A DNA stretch of 5,222 bases, from NCBI GenBank assembly GCA_035513275.1, contig DATKCJ010000104.1, positions 1 to 5,222 of the forward strand, in the 5' to 3' direction. This DNA is from DATKCJ01 sp035513275. GTDB taxonomy: Bacteria > Verrucomicrobiota > Verrucomicrobiia > Opitutales > Opitutaceae. Below the pieces are notes generated by a model. That model was given only the letters and a program-made list of their open reading frames with translations. It did no database searches and was not told the origin of the DNA. The stretch's first letter is position 1. Each line of letters starts with the position of its first letter. Position numbers and translations under genes: made by a program. Positions 1 to 5,222 of the stretch are shown here, one piece after another.

Positions 1-337
1 TGCCCTCCTGGTCCATGTAGCCGACATGGTCGGCGAGGTGCTTTGCCCCATCCGGCAGCAAAGCCGCCACCTCCGATTTGTTCGCACCGGGCTCTGCGCC
101 CCCGCGGACTCGCTCGCGGTCCCTGAAGACAATCGCAGCACGCCGGCGGATCCGGTTGATCCCCATCATCAGGTAGAGAAACGGACCGACAAGCGGCGAG
201 AACCAGATCAGCGCGACCCACAGCACGGTCGCTTGCGCGTTGCGCTTGTAGATGATCGCATGACTAGACGCTGTGACCGCGGCGGCGATCGACACAACGC
301 TGAGCAGTAGGGGCCAGAACTCGCGGAGTAGTTCCAC
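1..337 (-). CDS. Cardiolipin synthase / phospholipase D-like protein, N-terminal part (cut by window edge)
   Basis: Only the first 112 codons are present; the PLD catalytic domains lie beyond the left edge. The start is GTG at 337, with an in-frame TGA 12 bases upstream, so no longer start is possible. No Shine-Dalgarno sequence is visible. The protein opens with two hydrophobic segments, about residues 8-28 and 37-57, joined by a short SSHAIIYKRNAQ loop. The second ends in LYLMMGINRIRRRA. This helix-loop-helix followed by a G-(I/V)-NRI-RRRA motif is the PLDc_N membrane anchor seen at the front of bacterial cardiolipin synthases. Those enzymes condense two phosphatidylglycerols into cardiolipin at the inner membrane using two HKD motifs. 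The HKD motifs are not in view, so the exact reaction is inferred from the anchor alone; another PLD-superfamily membrane protein is possible. The gene diverges from clpP. Confidence 0.8.
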   Translation of the reverse strand, partial: MELLREFWPLLLSVVSIAAAVTASSHAIIYKRNAQATVLWVALIWFSPLVGPFLYLMMGINRIRRRAAIVFRDRERVRGGAEPGANKSEVAALLPDGAKHLADHVGYMDQEG

Positions 338-447
338 GGAATAGATTCAAGGGGCTAAACCCCGCGCCTACAACCGTTCTGAGGCCTCCCGGTAAATCGC
401 AGGTTTCCACTCGCAAAACTGCGGGTGCACGCCAACTTTCCCCCACC
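338..447. promoter_or_regulatory. Divergent intergenic region between cls-like gene and clpP
   Basis: These 110 bases separate two genes that start in opposite directions, so both promoters should lie here or just inside the genes. I found no convincing -35/-10 pair on either strand. Two structures are visible: a GGGG-CTAAA-CCCC element at 351-363, and an imperfect stem at 398-423 (CGCA-g-GTTT against AAAC-TGCG, 8 pairs with one bulged G) that would fall in the clpP leader 24 bases before its ATG. A regulatory role for either is inference. Confidence 0.4.
349..375. repeat. Candidate interspersed GC-rich element (GGGGCTAAACCCC core)
   Basis: The segment contains the short inverted repeat GGGG-CTAAA-CCCC (351-363) followed by GCGCCTACAACC. 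On the other strand this reads as GTAGGCGCGGGG leading into TTTAGCCCC. Short intergenic units of this shape, a G-run and C-run around a TTTA or TAAA core beside a GCG block, resemble REP-like repeats that are scattered through some bacterial genomes. Only one copy is seen in this window, so calling it a repeat is a guess from its form. Confidence 0.3.
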
Positions 448-1098
448 ATGCCGATCGATTACCTGCAATCCACCATGCCCCAGAACCTCCCCGTGCGAGC
501 CCACAATGAGGACGAGGACAATGACGACGAAAATGCCGGGAAGGCGTTCAACCCTATCGCCGCCGTCATCCAGAAAAAGTTCCTGGCGCAAAGGAAAATC
601 TTCCTCTGGGGCGCGGTGACCGATGAGACAGCCAAGGACATCACCGAGAAACTCCTCTACCTCGAGGCCGCATCGCCCGGGAAGGAAATCCATTTCTACA
701 TAAACACGCCCGGTGGCTCGATCACCGCCGGCATGGCCGTCTACGACACGATCAAGCTCATCACCTCACCCGTCACAGTCATCGTCACGGGCATGGCGGC
801 CTCGATGGGCTCCATCCTGCTCTGCGCCGCGCCAAAGGGCCGCCGCCTCATCTATCCGCATGCCCGCGTGCTCATCCACCAGCCCCTCATTACCGGCCGC
901 ATGATTGGCCCCGCGGTGGACATCAACATCCAGGCCCGCGAAATGGAAAAACTCCGCGAGGAGCTCAACGGCATCCTCGCCGAAGCCTCCGGCCAGTCGA
1001 TGGAGAAGATCACGCGCGATACCGATCGCGACTTCTACCTGAACGCCAAGGAAGCGATCGAATACGGCCTCGCCGACAAGATCGTAGAAAAGCTGTAG
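448..1098 (+). CDS. clpP: ATP-dependent Clp protease proteolytic subunit ClpP
   Basis: ClpP is the serine peptidase that assembles as two stacked heptamers and degrades proteins fed in by ClpX or ClpA/C in the cytoplasm. The 216-residue product aligns throughout with the family. The nucleophile is Ser119 in GMAASMGS, the base is His144 in RVLIHQPL, and the acid is Asp195 in RDTDRDFYL. The oxyanion-forming NTPGGSITAG is at 86-95, and the end AKEAIEYGLADKIVEKL is typical. The Ser-to-His spacing (25) matches E. coli. The His-to-Asp spacing is 51 rather than 49, because the loop ITGRMIGPAVDINIQ is two residues longer. The N-terminus is unusual: residues 19-29 are almost wholly acidic or amide (HNEDEDNDDEN), where the propeptide and axial pore loop normally sit. 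No Shine-Dalgarno sequence precedes either ATG 448 or the alternative ATG 475 (Met10), so the start could be either. It converges with the next minus-strand gene. Confidence 0.96.
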   Translation: MPIDYLQSTMPQNLPVRAHNEDEDNDDENAGKAFNPIAAVIQKKFLAQRKIFLWGAVTDETAKDITEKLLYLEAASPGKEIHFYINTPGGSITAGMAVYDTIKLITSPVTVIVTGMAASMGSILLCAAPKGRRLIYPHARVLIHQPLITGRMIGPAVDINIQAREMEKLREELNGILAEASGQSMEKITRDTDRDFYLNAKEAIEYGLADKIVEKL

Positions 1099-1111
1099 GC
1101 GCAGTCGCGGT

Positions 1112-1156
1112 GCGAACCCGGTTCGCCAGTATGATGATCGCCGTTCCAGCAACGGC
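1112..1156 (+). other. Two small hairpins just after clpP
   Basis: Starting 14 bases after the clpP stop, GCGAAC-CCG-GTTCGC (1112-1126, 6-bp stem, 3-base loop) is followed by GCCGTT-CCAGC-AACGGC (1140-1156, 6-bp stem, 5-base loop). Neither has a downstream T-tract, so they are not classical intrinsic terminators. They may protect the clpP 3' end or help a factor-dependent terminator. The pairings are seen; the function is inference. Confidence 0.4.
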
Positions 1157-1231
1157 CCGTCGTGTGTGAGCATGCTTCGCCCACGACAAATGCCCGCGCC
1201 TCTCTACTCCTTCTCCCATTGAGCCCCTTAC

Positions 1232-1272
1232 CCCGACCCACTAGTCAAGCATTGCTTGACTAGAGGGTCGGG
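1232..1272. terminator. 41-base nearly perfect inverted repeat between convergent genes, possible bidirectional terminator
   Basis: The left arm (1232-1251) and right arm (1253-1272) are complementary at 19 of 20 positions. The only mismatch is A1240 against A1264, and a single base separates the arms. The inner part, CTAGTCAAGCA-T-TGCTTGACTAG, is a perfect palindrome. It lies 134 bases past the clpP stop and 74 bases before the stop of the convergent secreted-protein gene, the usual place for a two-way terminator. There is no T-run on either side, so it departs from the standard intrinsic terminator. A REP-like element or a protein-binding site is an alternative. Confidence 0.45.
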
Positions 1273-1345
1273 TGGTCCGGCTTGGGGGGCGCGAACATTC
1301 TGTTGCAGCAATCCCGCAGGACGGGAGAGGCAGGTTCTTGGGCGT

Positions 1346-3061
1346 TCACCGTTTCCTTTGCCTCCTCACGGCGGCAGCGGCTTTCGACTGGATGGACTCG
1401 CGCTGGTCGCCACCTGTCGCGCTTGCCGCAGGCGTGCGCAGCGAGCCCAGCCGCGCCTCGAGCTCTACCACTCCATCGGTCACGCCCGCGAGGCGCGCTT
1501 CGCCCAGCGCTGCGTCGATCAAGGCCGCTTCGTCTGCCCACGCCGGCACCGGTGGCGCGAGCACGCGCTTGTAGATCTCAAACGCCTCCGCGTGCGCGCC
1601 CCAGCTCGTGAGCTTTCGCGCGGCGTCCAGCGTCACGCCGATCTCGAGCGGCTCGATCCGGTCGAGCATTGCGATGAAATGCAGGTGCTGAGGCGCTGAC
1701 TCGGGGCCTTCGACCGCCGCCGATGTCTCGGCGAGCAGCAGTCCCGAGGACATCGACGGCGCATCGCGAAACTGTTCGCGCGCGATTCGCAGTGCCTCAT
1801 CCTTCGCTTCAGCGCGCAACAGCAGGCGCACCTTGCGCGATGCAAGCGCGGTCTGCACCGCAGGCGGAAAGTCCTTCCGGTTTTCCCACTGGACTTCGAA
1901 GCTCTTCGCGAATGGCCGGTAGAGTGGATCGCCCACGAGCACGGCCTGCCAGCTCAGCACGGGCGTTGAAAAATACCCGGCGTCGCCAAAGGTGCGCCCC
2001 TCAAACAGCGCCTCGAGAAACATGTCGAGCCGATGTGTGAACCCAAGGTAAGGCTCGTGGACGTTGCCCAGTGTCGCGGTCGCGCCCCGCGCGATGAGCG
2101 GGCCGCACCAGTTCTTGGTTTCGGAATGCAGGGTCTCCGCCGAATAGCTCTGGATGTGGACTGCGATCGCGCCCGGAGGGAAACGAAATCCGGGGATCGC
2201 CATGGGGCCCGAGAGATTCCAATCATACCAACCGAAGTAGAGCGCCGGCGCGTCGAACCGTGCCGACGCCGGCATCGTCGGCCGCTCACGATCGATATCG
2301 ACGTCGACTCCCGCCGCGTCGAGGAAGCTCGCGATCCGCTCGAGCCAGCCGTCGCCCATCGGATTCCAACCGCTCAGATCGACGTAAGCGCGGCCCGCGA
2401 GACCGGTGCGCTCAGCGGCGATCGCGTTGTCGACGAGATCGCGCGCGAGTTTCGGCGTCGGCCCGTCGAGGCGTGCGACGCGCACGACTGGAGCAGGCAC
2501 GATGAGGCGACCCGCCTCGAGGCGAAACAAAGGATTCGGAATCTGTCCGTTGAGCGAAGTGTTGCCCATGGCCATCGTGCTGAGCTCCGAGTCCACCGAG
2601 GCGCTGTTCGAAACGGTGCCCGGCTCGCGGATCGTCTTCGCCGCGGCGGCCAGCCACTCCGGGTTCTGCCCGATCTTCAACGGCACGCCGCGACAAAGCA
2701 CGAGGTAGGAGATCCGGTTCTCGGTGCAAACGAACTTTCTCCGGCCGAACTCGTCGCGCCGCTCGCTCATGATTCCTTCCAGCCAACCGGTCGAGGAGAG
2801 GCGCGCGCGAAGCGGGTCGAGAATCTGTGTGATGAACTCGTCCCAGTTGATCGCCTCGGTCGAGGGCATAGGCAGTGCGATCAGATTTTCCGACGGAATT
2901 CCCCGCGCAGCCATGTAGTAGCGCGCAAGCGCGACCGACTCGGCGTCGCGCTCGTTGGCGACCACGACCACGCGCGCGGCCTCGTCATCCGCGTCGGCGG
3001 CGCGCGCCACCGGCAAAGCCGCGAGGAGCATTATCAACCATATGGAGCAGGCGCGGCGCAC
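1346..3061 (-). CDS. Secreted TIGR03790 family protein
   Basis: The protein is exported and its function is unknown. It matches by eye the TIGR03790 family, which is reported only from genomes that encode an exosortase. The GTG at 3061 is chosen because GGGAGAGG sits 9 bases upstream and because it gives a compact signal peptide: MRRACS, a hydrophobic WLIMLLAALPV, and ARA with cleavage near residue 21. A GTG at 3070 and a TTG at 3097 are in frame but less likely. With this start the product has 571 residues. The family core begins with VVVVAN (31-36) and ARYYMAARGIP (46-56), then YLVLCRGVPLKI (119-130), LYFGWYDWNLSG (274-285), a glycine-rich block GPLIARGATATLGNVHEPYL (320-339), and SWQAVLVGDPLYRPF (370-384). 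From about residue 400 to the end the chain is alanine-rich and helical, TPR-like in look, and ends in a basic tail, RRQRKR. No PEP-CTERM anchor is present on this protein. It converges with clpP. Confidence 0.85.
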   Translation of the reverse strand: MRRACSIWLIMLLAALPVARAADADDEAARVVVVANERDAESVALARYYMAARGIPSENLIALPMPSTEAINWDEFITQILDPLRARLSSTGWLEGIMSERRDEFGRRKFVCTENRISYLVLCRGVPLKIGQNPEWLAAAAKTIREPGTVSNSASVDSELSTMAMGNTSLNGQIPNPLFRLEAGRLIVPAPVVRVARLDGPTPKLARDLVDNAIAAERTGLAGRAYVDLSGWNPMGDGWLERIASFLDAAGVDVDIDRERPTMPASARFDAPALYFGWYDWNLSGPMAIPGFRFPPGAIAVHIQSYSAETLHSETKNWCGPLIARGATATLGNVHEPYLGFTHRLDMFLEALFEGRTFGDAGYFSTPVLSWQAVLVGDPLYRPFAKSFEVQWENRKDFPPAVQTALASRKVRLLLRAEAKDEALRIAREQFRDAPSMSSGLLLAETSAAVEGPESAPQHLHFIAMLDRIEPLEIGVTLDAARKLTSWGAHAEAFEIYKRVLAPPVPAWADEAALIDAALGEARLAGVTDGVVELEARLGSLRTPAASATGGDQRESIQSKAAAAVRRQRKR

Positions 3062-3070
3062 GGCGCCCAC

Positions 3071-3078
3071 CCTCTCCC
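3071..3078 (-). promoter_or_regulatory. Ribosome binding site deciding the GTG start of the TIGR03790 gene
   Basis: The minus strand reads GGGAGAGG here, close to the Shine-Dalgarno consensus. Its end is 9 bases before the GTG at 3061 but directly abuts the GTG at 3070, which leaves no spacing for that codon. This favours 3061. It is the clearest ribosome binding site in the window. Confidence 0.6.
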
Positions 3079-3194
3079 AGCACCGTCGGTCCCGCAAGTC
3101 CCGCCCGGCAAACCTCTGTCAGATCGCCGATCGACCCGCCCCGGGATTTTTCTGGCACAGCCGCCCGGCGGGGGTTTTGATGCCGCCTCCTGAC

Positions 3195-3236
3195 GCCGGC
3201 ATAGCACAGTGGTAGTGCAACGGTTTTGTAAACCGC
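3195..3236 (+). pseudogene. Truncated tRNA-Thr(UGU), 5' half only
   Basis: The sequence reads as a tRNA from its first base to the anticodon stem. The acceptor 5' strand is GCCGGCA (3195-3201), then TA. The D arm GCAC-AGTGGTA-GTGC (3204-3218) has a perfect 4-bp stem, followed by base 26 A. The anticodon stem-loop is ACGGT-TTTGTAA-ACCGC (3220-3236), with U33 and anticodon TGT at 3227-3229, which is the tRNA-Thr reading ACA. The last stem pair is broken (A27 against C43). After this there is no variable loop, no T arm with the TTCRA signature, and no acceptor 3' strand. The sequence CCCTCTG at 3244-3250 resembles a T-stem 3' side but has nothing to pair with. The gene therefore cannot make a normal tRNA, and a functional copy must exist elsewhere. 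A break at the anticodon stem is a known position for integrase crossover, so this may mark the edge of inserted DNA. A tRNA intron is unlikely because no 3' exon was found nearby. Confidence 0.8.
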
Positions 3237-3581
3237 TGTGTTTCCCTCTGAAGAACCCCGATTTGCTAGTTTTCAGCCGCGTGGAACTAGCAAATTTCAA
3301 GCGCGCCCTACCAATAACAGTTGGTTTTGGCCACGGAAGCGCCCTCTGAATCCGGGTTGTTCGCCTACCTCTCGAGGACGCGATGCACGCGCAGTTCGGA
3401 CCGTGAACGACACAGGCCCGGCCCGAAAGCAGCCCGCCAAATCGGTGCAAATCGACCTACGACGGCAACGATGACTAGACGAAGATCATGTCCGCCCTGC
3501 GTCTCCGGATCCGACGACTCACGCAAGTGTCCCGAGTCCCCTTCAGTTGTTTCAATTGCCGGGACCGTGCGTGAACAGCGT
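3237..3581. other. Gene-free stretch between tRNA fragment and hipA end
   Basis: These 345 bases have no open frame with recognisable protein features. A 78-codon frame at 3238-3474 has no ribosome binding site and a low-complexity, unrelated-looking product. The first 90 bases are noticeably more AT-rich than the flanks and hold a perfect 11-bp inverted repeat. The region would serve as the hipA 3' flank on the minus strand and the continuation of the broken tRNA on the plus strand. It may be insertion junction debris. Confidence 0.6.
3261..3295. repeat. Perfect 11-bp inverted repeat with 13-base spacer
   Basis: ATTTGCTAGTT at 3261-3271 is exactly complementary to AACTAGCAAAT at 3285-3295, around the spacer TTCAGCCGCGTGG. 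It begins 25 bases after the tRNA fragment ends and is AT-rich in GC-rich surroundings. It does not carry the attC boundary signatures. It could be a terminator without a T-run, a recombinase or regulator binding site, or the end of a small non-coding element. Only the symmetry is seen. Confidence 0.55.
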
Positions 3582-3585
3582 TCAC
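3571..3585 (-). other. Hairpin spanning the hipA stop codon
   Basis: GTGAAC-AGC-GTTCAC on the plus strand is a perfect 6-bp stem with a 3-base loop, and it contains the hipA TGA (3584-3582). No T-run follows on the hipA strand. It could stabilise the 3' end of the hipBA message. The symmetry is seen; the role is inferred. Confidence 0.35.
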
Positions 3586-4868
3586 TTCGTGATCATTTGG
3601 GCGGCCTCTCGCTCCGGGTGCTCGAACGCGTCGAGGAAGGCTTCGAGGTCGCGAGCCGTCATGCCCAGCGACCGAGCGATCTTACGCCAGCCGGCGACGG
3701 CACCCTCCACTTCGCGCAAGATCTCCTTCGCTTTGTTTGCGGACAGCCGGAAGTAGGCCGTGACGGCCATCAGCGCATCGACTGTCGCCTCGGGACCGGT
3801 GTCCGCAGAAATCCATGTCTTTAACTCACGCACCCGGTCGGGAAACGGGTTGATGTCGAACGCCGGCGCCAACCGCCAAAGGCCGTGTTCGACGTGCAGG
3901 AAGCCATGATTGCGCAGGTGGTCGTCGACATTGGTGATGAGGATTGAAAACGCCATGCGCCGCCAGAGCTCCTCGATGTCGGCCTGCGCCGCAGCACCAT
4001 GCATTCGAATGGCATCGACGATTTCAGTGTAGGAGTGCTCCTGCGGTCCGCCTGGCTCGACGCCAAGGAAGGTCGCCGCTGAAACATACAGCAGCCGACC
4101 GCCCCCCAACGTCCGATCGAAGCGGCGGACCAGCGCGACCGGGATGCCGTCGCTGTCGACCAGCCGCACACCGGCGGCGTTAATCCCGGCTTTCTTCGCC
4201 AGAGTCATCGCCAGGACTTCTCCCTTCGTCACGGCACGCTCGTCCTGGACACTCGGGAATTTCCCGATTGCCAGCACCCCGTCGTCGTCGCGCACGGTGC
4301 ATTTGGGGCGCACACCCCCGAGCGAAGTGCCCCTTCCGCGAAGGTAGGCGAGATCGGCCGCGGTTTCCGTCTCAGTCTCGACCGCCCGGGAGGCGGCCAC
4401 CAGTTGCTTTAGTTCCAGAAGCGGGGGCGCGGTCCGCCGGCCTGGCTCAGCGGCGCGCTGAAAGACGCCCTGCTCGTCCCGGAACCGAAGTGCCCCGACC
4501 CGGCTCTCGTCGTCAACCGCGAGCAGAAAATCGACCGCATTGAACTGGGCCGCCGCGATGCCCCTGCCCGACCGGCGCGCTTGCTGCCGACGCTTGGCAT
4601 GGTCGCGCAGAATCACGCGCCTGCCCCACCCATCCGGCTCAGTGTCTGCGATGGCCGCGTGAAAGACAGAACCCGGCTCCGTCTTGCGGTGAAACTGGGC
4701 GCCAGCGACCAATCGCAGGCCAGACCCTAACGCAAAACGATCGGACGCGGACAGCCAGCTTTCATCGTAGGAAAATGCGGCGTGTTCACGAGCGCCGACT
4801 TGATCGTGATGCAGCGTGCCGACCATCCGGCCCTCGTCGCCAAGACAGACATGGAGGGTGCGCTTCAT
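3582..4868 (-). CDS. hipA: HipA family type II toxin, serine/threonine kinase
   Basis: HipA toxins are kinases that stop growth by phosphorylating a translation component; for E. coli HipA this is glutamyl-tRNA synthetase. The 428-residue product is full length (E. coli HipA has 440). The N-terminal subdomain opens with MKRTLHVCLGDEGRMVGTL and runs to about residue 125. The phosphate-binding loop GTSLGGVRPK (180-189) holds Ser182, the candidate regulatory autophosphorylation site. The ATP-binding Lys is 203 in AIGKFPS. The catalytic segment ITNVDDHLRNHGF (311-323) gives catalytic Asp315 and metal-binding Asn320. The second metal-binding Asp is 338 in LAPAFDINP, at the same 23-residue spacing as D309 and D332 of E. 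coli. All key residues are present, so an active kinase is expected. The substrate cannot be read from the sequence. The ATG overlaps the hipB stop as ATGA and has no ribosome binding site of its own, which suggests translational coupling that keeps toxin below antitoxin. Confidence 0.93.
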   Translation of the reverse strand: MKRTLHVCLGDEGRMVGTLHHDQVGAREHAAFSYDESWLSASDRFALGSGLRLVAGAQFHRKTEPGSVFHAAIADTEPDGWGRRVILRDHAKRRQQARRSGRGIAAAQFNAVDFLLAVDDESRVGALRFRDEQGVFQRAAEPGRRTAPPLLELKQLVAASRAVETETETAADLAYLRGRGTSLGGVRPKCTVRDDDGVLAIGKFPSVQDERAVTKGEVLAMTLAKKAGINAAGVRLVDSDGIPVALVRRFDRTLGGGRLLYVSAATFLGVEPGGPQEHSYTEIVDAIRMHGAAAQADIEELWRRMAFSILITNVDDHLRNHGFLHVEHGLWRLAPAFDINPFPDRVRELKTWISADTGPEATVDALMAVTAYFRLSANKAKEILREVEGAVAGWRKIARSLGMTARDLEAFLDAFEHPEREAAQMITK

Positions 4869-5197
4869 GAAGAGGTCGGTGTTTGCCTCACTCGCACGCG
4901 CTTTGGCAGGCGCTCCTCATCCAGCATTAGGCCGACCTCGTCACGTTTCGCATCGACCAGATCCCCGAGGGTTTCGCCGAAGCCCAGGACAAACAGCGCC
5001 ATCGCATACGCGCCCATGGCGACGGTCGGATCGCCCCTTTCCACCCGACGATACGTGTTTGGGGATACACCCATCCGCTCCGCCATCATGGCGATCGTGA
5101 AGTGGCGCTTGCGCCGCGCGGTCGCGACGTCCTGGCCCAACTTGGACAAGGCCCTCCGCGTCGGCGGCGGCATGAGGTCGTGGAAGGAGGATCGCAT
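4865..5197 (-). CDS. hipB: HipB-type antitoxin, XRE family helix-turn-helix DNA-binding protein
   Basis: This is the first gene of the hipBA operon. The 110-residue product carries one Cro/CI-type helix-turn-helix at about residues 18-72: LGQDVATARRKRHFTIAMMA, then ERMGVSPNTYRRVERGDP with the recognition helix at SPNTYRRVERG, and a closing AMALFVLGFG. The remaining 38 residues (DAKRDEVGLMLDEERLPKRVRVRQ) form a charged tail, the part that in this class usually touches HipA or is degraded by a housekeeping protease. By family analogy it binds and restrains HipA and represses the operon. The ATG at 5197 is preferred. Met9 (ATG 5173) is a possible alternative, but neither has a Shine-Dalgarno sequence. 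The stop codon overlaps the hipA start by four bases. Confidence 0.88.
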   Translation of the reverse strand: MRSSFHDLMPPPTRRALSKLGQDVATARRKRHFTIAMMAERMGVSPNTYRRVERGDPTVAMGAYAMALFVLGFGETLGDLVDAKRDEVGLMLDEERLPKRVRVRQTPTSS

Positions 5198-5222
5198 CTT
5201 ACGGTCTATAAATTGCTTATTA
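5198..5222 (-). promoter_or_regulatory. Likely hipBA promoter, partial, with possible leaderless start
   Basis: This is the most AT-rich run in the window. On the minus strand TATAGA (5210-5205) resembles a -10 box, and only seven bases (CCGTAAG) separate it from the hipB ATG. With normal spacing, transcription would begin at or next to the A of the ATG, giving a message without a leader. The matching -35 box would lie beyond the window edge. The imperfect symmetry ATAA-GCAAT-TTAT could be part of an operator for HipB, but it is cut off by the edge. Confidence 0.45.

Noticed and set aside
260..270. The 11-mer ATGACTAGACG occurs here and at 3471-3481
   Set aside because: A few shared 11-mers are expected by chance in a window of this size; the flanks do not match.
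355..693. 112-codon minus-strand frame opposite the clpP start
   Set aside because: It is antisense to clpP, which is certain from its catalytic triad, and has no ribosome binding site or family resemblance.
3160..3178. GC-rich stretch followed by TTTT, like an intrinsic terminator on the plus strand
   Set aside because: The stem would be only about 4 bp, and there is no plus-strand gene upstream for it to end.
2033..3193. 386-codon open frame on the plus strand
   Set aside because: It lies antisense to the TIGR03790 gene. Its product is rich in Arg, Ala and His without any domain, as expected from the opposite strand of a GC-rich gene with strong codon bias.
3195..3260. Group I intron interrupting the tRNA
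   Set aside because: Bacterial tRNA introns of this type sit in the anticodon loop, but here the loop and its 3' stem are continuous, and no 3' exon or intron core was seen.
3238..3474. 78-codon plus-strand frame after the tRNA fragment
   Set aside because: It has no ribosome binding site, no recognisable motif, and composition unlike the real genes here.
3557..3566. TGCCGGGACC resembling a tRNA acceptor 3' strand (TGCCGGC-N-CC) that could be the missing half of the broken tRNA-Thr
   Set aside because: No T arm precedes it, the seventh acceptor base does not pair with G1, and a match of this length is expected by chance in GC-rich DNA.

Overview
The window is GC-rich bacterial DNA. It holds four complete protein genes, one protein gene cut by the left edge, one broken tRNA gene, and several hairpin-forming intergenic stretches. 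The best guess for the host is a Verrucomicrobiota-type bacterium, perhaps of the Opitutales. Three things point there: a ClpP with a two-residue-longer loop after the catalytic His, a secreted TIGR03790-type protein (a family found only in exosortase-bearing bacteria), and start sites that mostly lack Shine-Dalgarno sequences. This assignment is an inference and is only moderately secure.

Layout, left to right. Positions 1-337 (minus) are the N-terminal two-helix membrane anchor of a cardiolipin synthase/phospholipase D-like protein. Its start faces clpP (448-1098, plus) across a 110-base divergent region that carries a GGGG-CTAAA-CCCC element and a weak hairpin. clpP encodes a complete ClpP protease subunit with its Ser-His-Asp triad and an unusually acidic N-terminus. 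A 247-base convergent gap follows, with small hairpins and a 41-base, nearly perfect inverted repeat (1232-1272). After it, on the minus strand, comes a secreted TIGR03790-family protein (1346-3061, GTG start with a good ribosome binding site).

The right part looks like inserted accessory DNA. At 3195-3236 there is the 5' half of a tRNA-Thr(UGU), ending right after the anticodon stem. It is followed by about 340 bases without a gene, including a perfect 11-bp inverted repeat. Then come hipA (3582-4868, minus) and hipB (4865-5197, minus), a full-length HipBA-type toxin-antitoxin operon with a 4-base ATGA overlap. The 25 bases upstream of hipB are AT-rich, with a TATAGA -10-like box placed so close to the ATG that the message may be leaderless.

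The left four-fifths of clpP/cls/TIGR03790 looks like ordinary chromosome (envelope lipid synthesis, proteolysis, a secreted protein). The broken tRNA next to a HipBA module is the main sign of past insertion or deletion. I saw no integrase, transposase, CRISPR array or clearly new multi-gene system here.
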